NCBI RefSeq assembly: GCF_015500075.1
Contig: NZ_CP045496.1
Span: 5,404,001-5,468,000 of the forward strand
DNA: 64,000 nucleotides
DNA from: Mesorhizobium sp. INR15
GTDB lineage: Bacteria > Pseudomonadota > Alphaproteobacteria > Rhizobiales > Rhizobiaceae
Reading direction: 5' to 3'
Part shown: positions 42,347 to 54,314 of the stretch, piece by piece
Layout: every line of letters begins with the position of its first letter
Position numbering within the stretch: position 1 is the first letter of the stretch
Translations under genes and position numbers: made by a program
Notes under the pieces: model-generated
Seen by the model: the letters and a program-made list of their open reading frames with translations, nothing else
Database searches by the model: none
Told to the model about the DNA's origin: nothing

Positions 42347-44233
42347 CTACGAAACCTCCGACGTGCGCCGGCGCACGATCACGCCAAGCTCATCGCCTTC
42401 GCGGGCGATGCGCAGCCGCTCCTCTGCCTCGGTCGCTTCACGCTGGCGGTCCCACATCGAGGCGTAGAGGCCATGCTTGTGCATGAGTTCGGCATGGGTG
42501 CCGCGCTCGGCGATCTGGCCATCCTGCAGCACGATGATCTCGTCCGCTGTGATCACCGTCGACAAGCGGTGGGCGATGACGATCGTGGTGCGGCCGCGGC
42601 TGACCAGGTCTAGCGCTGCCTGGATTTCCTGCTCGGTGTGGCTGTCGAGCGCCGAGGTGGCCTCGTCCAGCATCAGGATCGGCGGCGCTTTCAGGATGGT
42701 GCGGGCGATCGCCACGCGCTGCTTTTCACCCCCTGACAGTTTCAGGCCACGCTCGCCGACCATGGATTTGTACCCATCGGGCAGCCGCTCGATGAACGGC
42801 CCGATCTGGGCCAGTTCGGCTGCCTTGCGCATCTCCTCTTCGCTGGCATCGATGCGGCCGTAGCGGATGTTGTAGGCGATGGTGTCGTTGAACAGCACCG
42901 TGTCCTGCGGCACCATGCCGATCGCGCCGCGCAGGCTCTCCTGCGTGACGTCGCGCACGTCCTGGCCATCGATCAGCACCGCGCCGCCCTGGATATCGTA
43001 AAAGCGGAACAGCAGCCGCGAGATGGTCGATTTGCCCGCCCCGGACGGTCCGACAATGGCGACCGTCTTGCCCGCCGGCACCTCGAAGCTGACACCCTTC
43101 AGGATCTTGCGGTTGGGATCGTAGGAGAAATGCACGTCGCGGAACTCGACCTTGCCGGCGCTGACCGCCAGGGGCTTGGCGTCCGGTTTGTCGACAATCT
43201 CCTGCGGCACGTCGAGCAGATCGAACATCTGCTCGATGTCGGTCAGGCCCTGGCGGATTTCACGGTAGATGAAACCGATGAAGTTGAGCGGCACCGAAAG
43301 CTGCACCAGCATGGCGTTGATGAAGACAAAATCGCCGACCGTCTGGGTGCCGGCCTGCACTTCCAGCGCCGACATGCACATGACGACCACGGTGCCGATG
43401 CCGAAGATGATGCCCTGGCCGAAATTCAGCCATCCGAGCGAAGTCCAGATTCTCGTCGCCGATATTTCGTAGCGCGCCATTGAGCGGTCGAAGCGCTCGG
43501 CCTCCATGGCCTCGTTGTTGAAATACTTGACCGTCTCGAAGTTGAGCAGGGAGTCGATCGCCTTGGTGTTGGCGTCAGTGTCGCTGTCATTCATGTCGCG
43601 GCGGATCGAGATGCGCCAGTCACTCGCCCTGACAGTGAACCAGACATATATCCAGACGGTCACCGCGACGACGACCACATATTTCCAGCCATAGGTATAG
43701 GCAAAAATGCCGGTGGTCAGCGCGAATTCAAGAATGGTCGGCGCGGTGTTGAGCATGATGAAACGCACGATCGTCTCGATGCCCTTGGTGCCGCGCTCGA
43801 TGATGCGCGACAGACCGCCAGTGCGCCGTTCGAGGTGAAAGCGCAGCGAGAGTTGATGCATGTGGACGAAGGTGCGGAAAGCAAGCTGGCGTACCGCATA
43901 TTGGCCAACGCGGGCAAACAACGCGTCGCGCAGCTGGTTGAAGCCGAGCTGCACCAGCCGCACGACATTGTAGGCGACAACCAGCATGACCGGCGCCAGC
44001 AGGAAAGAAGGCAGCGGCGGCACGGATTTGGCATCGCCGGCAAGCGCGTCCGTTGCCCATTTGAAGAAATACGGGCCGGCGACCAGGGTCAGCTTGGCAA
44101 CGACCAGAAGCAGAGTTGCCCAGGTGACCCGCGCCCTCAGATCAGCACGATCGGCCGGCCACATGTAGGGCCACAGATTGAGCAATGTCTTGAAGGTCGA
44201 GCCGGATTCGGCGGAAACGGTTTTGTCGGCCAC
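42347..44233 (-). CDS. Atm1-type ABC transporter (ATP-binding and permease)
   Basis: A 628-residue half-transporter with six N-terminal helices and a C-terminal ATPase. Walker [13 protein letters not shown], signature LSGGEKQRVAIARTIL and Walker B LMLDEATSALD are intact. The family (Atm1/HMT1) exports glutathione conjugates and heavy metals from the cytoplasm. I start at the GTG at 44233, after AAAGGC; the longer frame from 44386 runs into arsR. The gene follows arsR on the same strand, so the metal-responsive regulator probably controls it, pointing to a metal or thiol stress role. Confidence 0.93.
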   Translation of the reverse strand: MADKTVSAESGSTFKTLLNLWPYMWPADRADLRARVTWATLLLVVAKLTLVAGPYFFKWATDALAGDAKSVPPLPSFLLAPVMLVVAYNVVRLVQLGFNQLRDALFARVGQYAVRQLAFRTFVHMHQLSLRFHLERRTGGLSRIIERGTKGIETIVRFIMLNTAPTILEFALTTGIFAYTYGWKYVVVVAVTVWIYVWFTVRASDWRISIRRDMNDSDTDANTKAIDSLLNFETVKYFNNEAMEAERFDRSMARYEISATRIWTSLGWLNFGQGIIFGIGTVVVMCMSALEVQAGTQTVGDFVFINAMLVQLSVPLNFIGFIYREIRQGLTDIEQMFDLLDVPQEIVDKPDAKPLAVSAGKVEFRDVHFSYDPNRKILKGVSFEVPAGKTVAIVGPSGAGKSTISRLLFRFYDIQGGAVLIDGQDVRDVTQESLRGAIGMVPQDTVLFNDTIAYNIRYGRIDASEEEMRKAAELAQIGPFIERLPDGYKSMVGERGLKLSGGEKQRVAIARTILKAPPILMLDEATSALDSHTEQEIQAALDLVSRGRTTIVIAHRLSTVITADEIIVLQDGQIAERGTHAELMHKHGLYASMWDRQREATEAEERLRIAREGDELGVIVRRRTSEVS

Positions 44234-44258
44234 TTTTCTTGCCTTTTGGGTGAGAGGG

Positions 44259-44591
44259 TCAGCAGCCGGAGCAGCAGGAATTGACGAGTGCGTTGAGCGA
44301 GGCGGAAACGCCTGCAAGTGCCGCGTGATCGACCTCATAGCGCGAGCGCTGGCGGTCCGGCGCGAAGCGAACCAGCCCGGCTTCAACCAGGATCTTCAGG
44401 TGTTGGGAAACGGTGGATTGCGCGAGGTCGAGATGATCGACGACCTCACGGCAGCAGCAGGACTGGCTGGCAGAGAGGTGTTTCAGGATTTCGATGCGCG
44501 TCGGGTGCGACAGCGCGGCAAGCTTCGCGGCGACAGACTTGCTGTCAGCGGCGTTGCATAGTTTGTAATCTGGACTCAACGGAGCGTTCAT
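44259..44591 (-). CDS. ArsR family metal-type regulator, cysteine-rich
   Basis: A 110-residue winged-helix repressor with HTH in LDLAQSTVSQHLKILVEAGLV (in parts LAQSTVSQHL and LVEAGLVR). Seven cysteines are present: Cys12, Cys45-47 (QSCCCREV) and Cys106, Cys107, Cys110 at the C-terminus, well placed for a soft-metal site. It precedes the Atm1-type exporter. A 31-bp palindrome overlaps its start codon. The likely logic is metal or thiophile stress releasing repression of the exporter; the inducer is not shown. Confidence 0.92.
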   Translation of the reverse strand: MNAPLSPDYKLCNAADSKSVAAKLAALSHPTRIEILKHLSASQSCCCREVVDHLDLAQSTVSQHLKILVEAGLVRFAPDRQRSRYEVDHAALAGVSASLNALVNSCCSGC

Positions 44592-44616
44592 CGTCTATCG
44601 GCGATAGACGATGAAC
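44586..44616. promoter_or_regulatory. 31-bp operator overlapping the arsR start codon
   Basis: GTTCATCGTCTATC (44586-44599) and GATAGACGATGAAC (44603-44616) are perfect 14-bp arms around GGC. The arsR start codon (44589-44591) lies within the left arm on the minus strand. A candidate promoter, TTGCGG with a TATCGC -10, overlaps the palindrome. Confidence 0.8.
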
Positions 44617-44655
44617 TGATACACCGCAACCTGCCCGGATGGGCAGAGCCGGCTT

Positions 44656-46257
44656 TTACTGGGTCTTGGTCGGCGCGGTCGTCGCCTGGTCGCCCATTGC
44701 CTTGAGGTCGGCGGCTTCGCCTTCCTTCGACTTTTCCGGAACCTTGAACACCTGCCCCGGCCAGATCCGGTCGGGATCGGTGATCTGATCCTGGTTGGCA
44801 AGATAGATGGTCGAATAGCGTACGCCGTGGCCATAAACGCGCCGCGAAATGCGCCAAAGCGTATCATTGCGGCGGATGATGACGGCGCCGTCGGCATGTT
44901 CAAGCTTCGGTGCCATTGTCTCCGGCACATCGGATGGCGGCGTCGCTGCCGCCACCACGGCCGGCGCTTCGGCCACCGCAGGTGCCGCAGGAGGTGCAGT
45001 CTCGGCAGCTGGTGCAGCCACAGCCGGTGCAGCGGGAGCGGCGGCGACAACGGCGGGCGCGGCAGGCGCCGGCGCGGCAGGTGCTGCCGCCGCAGCGGGC
45101 GCCGCCGGTTCAGCCGGTTTTGCTTCAGCGGGCTTTGGCGCGGCCGGCGCCACGGCGGCGACTGCTTCTCCCGGCTCGCGTTCGAAGGGAACAGCCGCGC
45201 GGGCGACTACCTTCACGCCGTCGGCATCGAGGCCATCGACATGGATAGTATAGCTGCCAACCGGAATGTCGCGTGTTGCTTCGACCAAAAAATGGCCGTC
45301 CGGCGATGTCTGCGCATCGCCCAGCAGGATGTCATTGGCATAGGCGCGCACCTTGCGGCCCGCATCGGCCAGACCGGCGACGAAAATCTTGTTGCCGTCG
45401 ATCTCGACTGCCTCGACGACGATCTTGGGTTCCGCAGCGGGTGCGGCTGACACCGCTGGCGCCGTCGGAGCCGGCGCAGGCGCGGCTTCGACAACGGCCG
45501 GCGCCGGTGTGGTTGCAGCAGGGGCGGCCGGTGCCGCAGCGACGGCAGGCGCTTCTGCGGCCGGAGCAGCGGGAGCGGCGGCCTGGTCGCCGGCAGCAGG
45601 TGCCGCTGGTTTGGTCTCTGGTGCCGGAACAGTCAACAATTCGGCCGGCTTGCCTGGCTCTTCGACCATGGCAAGCACCTGGCCGGCAGGATTTGCCGGA
45701 ACGGAGACAACAGCGGCCTGTGCCGAAGCGGTAACGACAGCGCCGGTCGTCGAGCGCAGGGCAATTGTGTAGTCACCAGGCTTCAGCGGGTCATCGAGGA
45801 CGATGACAAAGGCGCCATCGGGGCCTGCGACCGTCGAGCCAAGCACGGTCGTGCCGTTGAGTATTTCAACCTTTGAATTTGGCGCTGCATTGCCGGCAAC
45901 GACGATCGAGCCGTTACCCTCAACACGCACCACATCGAAACTCGGCAGGGTTGGACCAGCAGCGGCGGGCGCAGCCACAGCCGGCGCGGCTGGAGCAGCC
46001 GCATCGGCGCCAGGCGTGGCTGGAGCCGTCGCTTGCGGCACTGCCGCGGGAGCAGCCGGTACAGCCGCGGGCGGCAACCTCGCTTCCGTGCCGGGGTCAG
46101 CCGGCTTCGGAGCCGCAGGAGGTGTCAATGCCGCCACTTCCGCCGGCGGCGTGTGATTGAGATACGGGTCGAGTGCGCCCGACACATAGGCAGTTCCTGC
46201 CGCGGCCACGGACCCACCCGCCGCGAACAAAAACGCCTTCAATGGATTGATCGCCAT
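44656..46257 (-). CDS. LysM protein with two Ig-like repeats in Ala/Pro-rich linkers
   Basis: A 533-residue exported protein. Residues 1-25 form a signal or anchor (MAINPLKAFLFAAGGSVAAA). The middle holds two similar Ig-like modules (VEGNGSIVVAGNAAPNSKVEI; VEIDGNKIFVAGLADAGRKVR in parts), each ending in DYTIALRS or SYTIHVDG, separated by Ala/Pro linkers rich in AAP and APA. The C-terminus is a LysM domain (DTLWRISRRVYG, IYLANQDQI, RIWPGQVFKV), which binds peptidoglycan. It probably spans the periplasm to reach the cell wall. The long linkers may vary between strains. A premature terminator stands in its leader (46313-46337). Confidence 0.85.
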   Translation of the reverse strand: MAINPLKAFLFAAGGSVAAAGTAYVSGALDPYLNHTPPAEVAALTPPAAPKPADPGTEARLPPAAVPAAPAAVPQATAPATPGADAAAPAAPAVAAPAAAGPTLPSFDVVRVEGNGSIVVAGNAAPNSKVEILNGTTVLGSTVAGPDGAFVIVLDDPLKPGDYTIALRSTTGAVVTASAQAAVVSVPANPAGQVLAMVEEPGKPAELLTVPAPETKPAAPAAGDQAAAPAAPAAEAPAVAAAPAAPAATTPAPAVVEAAPAPAPTAPAVSAAPAAEPKIVVEAVEIDGNKIFVAGLADAGRKVRAYANDILLGDAQTSPDGHFLVEATRDIPVGSYTIHVDGLDADGVKVVARAAVPFEREPGEAVAAVAPAAPKPAEAKPAEPAAPAAAAAPAAPAPAAPAVVAAAPAAPAVAAPAAETAPPAAPAVAEAPAVVAAATPPSDVPETMAPKLEHADGAVIIRRNDTLWRISRRVYGHGVRYSTIYLANQDQITDPDRIWPGQVFKVPEKSKEGEAADLKAMGDQATTAPTKTQ

Positions 46258-46312
46258 ATATTTACCCACCCCTTAGCCACCTAATGCCGGTCTAGCCTGT
46301 TTTGCCAAAGCC

Positions 46313-46337
46313 GACAAGAAAAAGCCCGCCCGGGCTT
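46313..46337 (-). terminator. minus-strand terminator upstream of the LysM gene
   Basis: AAGCCCG (46322-46328) and CGGGCTT (46331-46337) are perfect 7-bp arms; on the minus strand the hairpin is followed by TTTTTCTTG. It lies about 55 bases upstream of the LysM start and 70 bases from the LOG gene. A plus-strand role is unlikely because no T-run follows there. Confidence 0.6.
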
Positions 46338-46406
46338 GACCTCGGTCCTGAACTCATAAATCTGGTCCATGACCTTTAATTACGAAACCCATCATCGATC
46401 AGTTGC

Positions 46407-47018
46407 ATGAACACGATTCGATCCGTCTGCGTCTACTGCGGCTCGTCTCCGGGCCGCGATGAAATCTATATCAAAGCCGGACACCTGCTCGGGCGCTCGA
46501 TCGCGCGCGCCGGCTTGCGGCTGATCTATGGCGGCGGCACCAAGGGCATCATGGGCGCCGTCGCCGAAGGTGCGTTGCGGGCCGGCGGCAAGGTGACCGG
46601 CATCATTCCCCGCTTCCTAATCAACAGGGAGGCAACCGAAACCGCGCTTGACCGGCTCGACGAGCTCGTGATCACCGACAACATGCACGAGCGCAAACAC
46701 AAGATGTTTGAGAAATCCGACGCCTTTGTGGCGCTGCCAGGTGGCATCGGCACGGTCGAGGAGATCGTCGAGGTCATGACCTGGGCGCAGCTTGGCCATC
46801 ACCGCAAGCCAATCGTCTTCGGCAATGTCGGCGGCTTCTGGGATCCGATGCTGGCGCTGCTTGATCACATGACGGCCGAGGGCTTCATTCACACGGCACA
46901 GCGGGTCAAGCCGCTGGTGGTCAACGATCCAGAAGCCATCGTCGCCGCCATCATGGTGGCCGGCTCTTCGGTCGATGCTCCAACTGAAGGCGTGCAGTCG
47001 GTCATCGACAAGCTGTAG
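46407..47018 (+). CDS. LOG family protein (cytokinin riboside phosphoribohydrolase type)
   Basis: A 203-residue LOG/TIGR00730-family protein. The signature PGGIGTVEEIVEVMTWAQLG (in PGGIGTVEE and TWAQLG) and the nucleotide-binding GSSPGRDE and GGGTKGIMG motifs are intact. Members release nucleobases from nucleoside monophosphates and some activate cytokinins; others have been annotated as lysine decarboxylase-like. In a rhizobium a role toward plants is conceivable, but the family is housekeeping in many bacteria. It is divergent from the LysM gene and converges with a LysR gene across an 8-bp tandem repeat. Confidence 0.9.
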   Translation: MNTIRSVCVYCGSSPGRDEIYIKAGHLLGRSIARAGLRLIYGGGTKGIMGAVAEGALRAGGKVTGIIPRFLINREATETALDRLDELVITDNMHERKHKMFEKSDAFVALPGGIGTVEEIVEVMTWAQLGHHRKPIVFGNVGGFWDPMLALLDHMTAEGFIHTAQRVKPLVVNDPEAIVAAIMVAGSSVDAPTEGVQSVIDKL

Positions 47019-47041
47019 AGAGACCTGCCGAGAACGGCGCG

Positions 47042-47097
47042 CCCTACTGCCCTACTGCCCTACTGCCCTACTGCCCTACTGCCCTACTGCCCTACCC
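47042..47097. repeat. 8-bp tandem repeat, seven units
   Basis: Six perfect copies of CCCTACTG are followed by one variant CCCTACCC. The array lies between the LOG stop (47018) and the LysR stop (47084-47086) and runs into the last codons of the LysR gene. The LysR stop codon TAG lies in the first complete unit reached, so unit number should not change the protein. Confidence 0.85.
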
Positions 47098-47977
47098 TTT
47101 GAACCGCTTGCCGCAAGGCGGCAATCACCGCACGCTGGTCATGCCGCCGCCACGCCAGGTGGATCGACACGGTGCGTTCGAACCACGGCAGGTCGCGAAA
47201 GACGACCTCAGGCGGGGCTGAGGCGCGCAGGCTGGCCTGCACCGTGGCCAGGCCCAGCCCGGCGCTGACCAATCCCAGCGACGTCAACGGATCGGCCGTC
47301 TCATAGACAATGTCGGGCAGGAAGCCCGCTTTGGCGCAAGCGGCCAGGAACAGGCCTCGGTTGGTGTCGTCGGGCTGGCGCACGACTGTGATCCAGGTGC
47401 GGCCGTCGAGGTGGCGCGGCTGGATATCGGCAACATCCACGAGTGAATCGCCTTCCGGAATGGCCAGAACCAGCGGCTCGCGGCGCAGCAGCAGGCTGGC
47501 GATATCAGGATCGTCGGCAACTGCGGGCGAATAGACGAAACCCAGATCGAGTGAACGCTGCCGCAAGCCGTCCAGCTGCGCTGCCGACCGAGCGCTCGTC
47601 AGCCGCAGGTGAAAATCGGGCCGATCACGGCGGAACTGGCGCAGCATCCCCGCGACCAGTCCGGCATGCACCGCGCCCTCGACATAGCCGATGGCAAGCC
47701 GGCCGACAGCGCCGCTGGCCAGATCGCGGCCAAGCTCTTCCAGGCGCCGTGCATTGGCCAGCAAAGCACGCGCCTCGGTGAGGAAGGCACGCCCCTCGGC
47801 ATTGAGATGGACCCGCTGTCTTGCCCGCTCGAACAAGGTGACGCCGAGCTGTTCCTCGAGCTGCATGATCTGGCGGCTGAGCGGCGACTGCGAGATATGC
47901 AGCAGTTCGGCGGCACGGCCGACATTGCCGGCCTCGGCGACGGCGACGAAATAGCGGAGCTGGCGAAGGTCAAACAT
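47084..47977 (-). CDS. LysR family transcriptional regulator
   Basis: A 297-residue LysR-type regulator starting at [20 protein letters not shown] (47977); the longer frame from 48010 is not used. The helix-turn-helix is [18 protein letters not shown]. Its last codons lie inside an 8-bp tandem repeat. It is divergent from the small YciI-like gene, its likely target. The inducer is unknown. Confidence 0.9.
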   Translation of the reverse strand: MFDLRQLRYFVAVAEAGNVGRAAELLHISQSPLSRQIMQLEEQLGVTLFERARQRVHLNAEGRAFLTEARALLANARRLEELGRDLASGAVGRLAIGYVEGAVHAGLVAGMLRQFRRDRPDFHLRLTSARSAAQLDGLRQRSLDLGFVYSPAVADDPDIASLLLRREPLVLAIPEGDSLVDVADIQPRHLDGRTWITVVRQPDDTNRGLFLAACAKAGFLPDIVYETADPLTSLGLVSAGLGLATVQASLRASAPPEVVFRDLPWFERTVSIHLAWRRHDQRAVIAALRQAVQRVGQ

Positions 47978-48036
47978 CGTTTTTGAAAATAAAGTCCTTT
48001 TTGGTCTCAACTTTAATCTAATCAGTCTTGGACAGT

Positions 48037-48048
48037 CTGACTAGTCAG
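48037..48048. promoter_or_regulatory. 12-bp palindrome between LysR and YciI-like genes
   Basis: CTGACTAGTCAG is a perfect 12-bp palindrome in the AT-rich divergent region (47978-48091), about 43 bases before the YciI-like start. It could be part of a LysR operator; it is short, so chance is possible. Confidence 0.35.
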
Positions 48049-48091
48049 CGCGATAGCTTCTGTCATCAACCGCCGAAAAAAGGAGACCGCC

Positions 48092-48382
48092 ATGCAGTTC
48101 TTTGCCCTTCTCACCCGCAACACCGAAAAATTCGCCGATGCCGATTTCGCCCCGCTGTTGCCCGGCGAGGCAGAGCAGCGCCGCACCCTCTATGCCGACG
48201 GTGCCGTGCGCCAGGTGTGGAACCGTGGCGACATCCCGGGCAGCGGCATGATGCTGGAAGCCGCCAGCGATGCCGAGGCGCGCGGCCACCTCGCCACCTT
48301 GCCACTGGTAAAGGCCGGCATGATGGACATCACCGCCCTGGTGCCACTCAACCCGTATCCCGGCTTCGGTCCGAAGCGCTGA
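48092..48382 (+). CDS. YciI/muconolactone-isomerase-like small protein
   Basis: A 96-residue protein with the ferredoxin-like, dimeric alpha-beta fold of YciI and muconolactone isomerases: MQFFALLTRNTEKFADADF, AVRQVWNRGDIPGSGMML, EARGHLATLPLVKAGMMDI seen as parts. No conserved catalytic residue is certain. The ribosome binding site AGGAG precedes the ATG. The divergent LysR gene probably controls it. A role in aromatic breakdown or detoxification is possible but not shown. Confidence 0.8.
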   Translation: MQFFALLTRNTEKFADADFAPLLPGEAEQRRTLYADGAVRQVWNRGDIPGSGMMLEAASDAEARGHLATLPLVKAGMMDITALVPLNPYPGFGPKR

Positions 48383-48544
48383 GGCGGCTGGCCAACGGAT
48401 CAGGACTGCCGCGTCTCCATGGAGGCGCGGCAGTCCACGGCCAAGTGTCAAGAAACCGTCACACGAAATCGGGTTGTCCTATGCTAGGAAGCAGCCGTCG
48501 GGCGTTCTCCGATCGACGACGTGACCCGTATTGGCGAAACGACA

Positions 48545-49543
48545 ATGAACATCGCCCCTCCCCGGGAAGACACAGACCTTTCCCCCTACATGCCCGACGA
48601 GCACGGGCTGTTCTTCCTCTATCATTTCACGGCGGAGGGGGTGCGAACCAGGGACGCGAGCGCCGCGCACTGGACCTGGCGCAGCTACCAGCTCTCCGAC
48701 ATGCGCGCCCGCCACGAGATCGCCGCCGATCAGGCTTTGCCGGCGCCGGTGCGCGAAGCCTTTCTCTCCGCCAGCCATGGCTGCCACATCGATCTCGAGG
48801 ATGATTGGCTCTACGGCGACCTGCCGGACCTGCGCCATGACTATTCAGCGGAAGCCGGCGGGCTCGGCCATTTCCGCTTCGCCCTCAACGATACGATGCT
48901 GGTCGGCGCCCGCAAGCAGCCGCTGCAATCGGTCGACAACATCCGCAAGGCGATCGAAAACGGATCGCGAAAATTCCGATCGCCAGCAGAGTTGATCGAG
49001 GCTGTCGTGGGCCAGTCTTTTGACGGGATGGCGGCGGAACTAGCGGCACTCGGCGACAGCATGGACGGCATCGAGGACCGCATCGTCTGTGACGCATGGC
49101 ACAATGAGCGGCAGGCGCTTGTCGATGCGCGCCGGCATCTCGTGGTGATCCATCGCCAGATGGCGACCCTGACCAGCCTGTTTCGTCATCTCGACCACTC
49201 ACACCGCAACGACTTGCCCGACTCCATCAACGACATGGCGGCCCGGCTGTCGCACCGGGCGCAGACACTGCATCACGACGGCGAGCAGTTGCAGGCGCGC
49301 GCTCGGCTTTTGCAGGATGAGCTGATGGCCAAGCTGACGACACAGTCGAACCGGCTGCTCTACGTTCTGTCGGTGATGACAGCCGTGCTGTTGCCTATGA
49401 CCATCATCTCAGGCCTGTTCGGCATGAATGTCGGCGGCCTGCCGCTGGTCAACACCCCAATGGGCTTTTGGGTGGTGTCAGGGGCCTCCCTGCTGATCGC
49501 GGGGATAACCTACCTGTTCGTCAGGCGGATCGGTCAAATGTAG
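48545..49543 (+). CDS. ZntB/CorA family divalent metal transporter
   Basis: A 332-residue CorA-superfamily protein with a long cytoplasmic N-terminal domain and two C-terminal helices; the GMN signature lies in LFGMNVGGLP. The plan and length match ZntB (zinc transport) more than CorA, but substrate is inferred. The start at 48545 is chosen by family length; a GTG at 48521 is an alternative and neither has a strong ribosome binding site. It converges with the GST gene with three bases between. Confidence 0.88.
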   Translation: MNIAPPREDTDLSPYMPDEHGLFFLYHFTAEGVRTRDASAAHWTWRSYQLSDMRARHEIAADQALPAPVREAFLSASHGCHIDLEDDWLYGDLPDLRHDYSAEAGGLGHFRFALNDTMLVGARKQPLQSVDNIRKAIENGSRKFRSPAELIEAVVGQSFDGMAAELAALGDSMDGIEDRIVCDAWHNERQALVDARRHLVVIHRQMATLTSLFRHLDHSHRNDLPDSINDMAARLSHRAQTLHHDGEQLQARARLLQDELMAKLTTQSNRLLYVLSVMTAVLLPMTIISGLFGMNVGGLPLVNTPMGFWVVSGASLLIAGITYLFVRRIGQM

Positions 49544-49546
49544 CTC

Positions 49547-50233
49547 TCAGGCCCTGAGGCGAAAGTCCTCAAGCATGGTTCCAGCAGCGGCAACCTCAGC
49601 CTCATGCTCCGGCTCGCGCCAGGTCTCGACCAGCGCCGCCTGATACCAGTCTTGCATCGCAGGCAGGCCAAGCAACTGTGCCGGATAGGCTGAAGCGGCC
49701 CCCTCGAATGACAATCCATAGGTCTGCACCCGGAAGGCTACAGGGGCAAAGAACGCATCCACGGCCGTGAAGCTGCCGCCCGCCAGGAATGGCCCGCCAA
49801 ACCGGCTGAGGCCGTCGTTCCAGAGATCGCCAAGCCGAAACAGATCCCGTTTCAGGGCGTCGGACATCGGGAACGGCTGAACGCGGACGCCGCAATTCAT
49901 CGTGCAGTCGTTGCGCAAGGCAGAAAAGCTCGAATGCATTTCGGCGGCGGCGCAGCGCGCCCAACTGCGGGCCTTGGCTTCAACCGGCCACACACCATGG
50001 TGACGCTCGGCAAGATATTCGGCGATGGCCAGCGAATCCCACACCGCCCAGCCGTCATCGATCAGGCAGGGCACCTGGCCGTTCGGCGAAAAGGGCCGGT
50101 AGAGATCCCAGCTCGATCCGGTCGGAAACGGCGTCAACCGTTCCTCGAACGGAATGTCCAGTTCACGCATCAACACCCATGGCCGCACCGACCACGAGGA
50201 ATAGTTCTTGTTGGCGATATGCAGCTGGTACAT
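49547..50233 (-). CDS. glutathione S-transferase
   Basis: A 228-residue GST with the N-terminal thioredoxin-like domain (YSSWSVRPWVLMRELDIPFEER in parts, LIDDGWAVWDSLAIAEYLAE) and helical C-terminal domain. The Ser in YSSWS is a candidate catalytic residue. It lies eight bases after the end of rarD on the same strand and may be its downstream partner, but substrates are unknown. Confidence 0.88.
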   Translation of the reverse strand: MYQLHIANKNYSSWSVRPWVLMRELDIPFEERLTPFPTGSSWDLYRPFSPNGQVPCLIDDGWAVWDSLAIAEYLAERHHGVWPVEAKARSWARCAAAEMHSSFSALRNDCTMNCGVRVQPFPMSDALKRDLFRLGDLWNDGLSRFGGPFLAGGSFTAVDAFFAPVAFRVQTYGLSFEGAASAYPAQLLGLPAMQDWYQAALVETWREPEHEAEVAAAGTMLEDFRLRA

Positions 50234-50240
50234 TCGGTGC

Positions 50241-51170
50241 CTATTGCGCGGCCTGGACCGCGGCGGCGCGGCGCGCCGTCGTCAGCATCGACCAGGAATA
50301 GATCGCCAGCGCTGCCCAGATCAGGCCGAAAGCAATCGCCTGAATAGTGCCGAAAGGCTCATTGAAAATCAGCACCGCGATCAGGAACACCATGGTTGGG
50401 GCGATATATTGCATGATGCCGATGGTCGAAAGGCGCAACAGCTTGGCGCCGAAGGCGAACAACAGCAGCGGCACCGCCGTGACCGGGCCGCAGCCGATCA
50501 GCAATGCCGTATCGGTCGAGTTGCCGGATACGAAGTGGTCCTGCCCGGTGGCTATCAGGTAGGTGATGTAGGCGAGCGCCGGAACCGACAGCAAAAGCAC
50601 TTCGAGCAGGAAGCCCTGGCTGGGGCCGATCGGCAGCGTCTTGCGGAAGAAGCCGTAGGCGGCGAAGGAAAAGGCCAGTGCAAGCGAGACCCAGGGCAGC
50701 TTGCCGCCTTCGATCGTCATCACCGCGACAGCAACCGCCGCCAGCACCACGGCGGCTATCTGCAGCCGGTCGAGCCGCTCACCGAGCAGCAGCGCGCCGA
50801 CAACCACACTGACCAGTGGATTGATATAGTAACCGAGCGCGGTCTCGACCGTGCGGTCAACGGCGATCGCCCAGACATAGATGCCCCAGTTGACCGAGAT
50901 CAGCGCCGCTGTCAGCGCCGCCATCGCGATGGTGCGTGGCGAGCGCAGCGCCGCCTTGAAGTCAGCCGTGCGGCCGGCCCAGATCAGCACGGCGGCGGCG
51001 ATCGGCACCGACCAGACGATACGGTGGGCAATGACTTCGGCCAGCGGCAGATGGGCGACCGCCTTCATGTAGAATGGCAGGAGCCCCCACAGGAGGTAGG
51101 CGCCCAACGCCAACAGGAAGCCGCGACGTGCGCCGGCATGGGCGTCGATCTGAGTTGTTTGCATGGCCAT
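50241..51170 (-). CDS. rarD: RarD family EamA transporter
   Basis: A 309-residue, ten-helix transporter with RarD-specific features: LLALGAYLLWGLLPFYMKAV near the N-terminus, WSVPIAAAVL, NWGIYVWAIAVDRTVETALGYYINP (in parts) and the C-terminal FLIAVLIFNEPFGT. RarD has been linked to chloramphenicol sensitivity; its physiological substrate is not established. The ribosome binding site is weak. It is followed by the GST gene and preceded by cimA across about 95 bases. Confidence 0.92.
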   Translation of the reverse strand: MAMQTTQIDAHAGARRGFLLALGAYLLWGLLPFYMKAVAHLPLAEVIAHRIVWSVPIAAAVLIWAGRTADFKAALRSPRTIAMAALTAALISVNWGIYVWAIAVDRTVETALGYYINPLVSVVVGALLLGERLDRLQIAAVVLAAVAVAVMTIEGGKLPWVSLALAFSFAAYGFFRKTLPIGPSQGFLLEVLLLSVPALAYITYLIATGQDHFVSGNSTDTALLIGCGPVTAVPLLLFAFGAKLLRLSTIGIMQYIAPTMVFLIAVLIFNEPFGTIQAIAFGLIWAALAIYSWSMLTTARRAAAVQAAQ

Positions 51171-51265
51171 GGCCCAACGCTATGCGCCAGCCATGATCCG
51201 GAAACCATCACAAATTTCTGATGGATCAATGGACTTCCGCTGATGGTTCAACCCGACAGCCGTTG

Positions 51266-54310
<3,045 letters not shown>

Positions 54311-54314
<4 letters not shown>

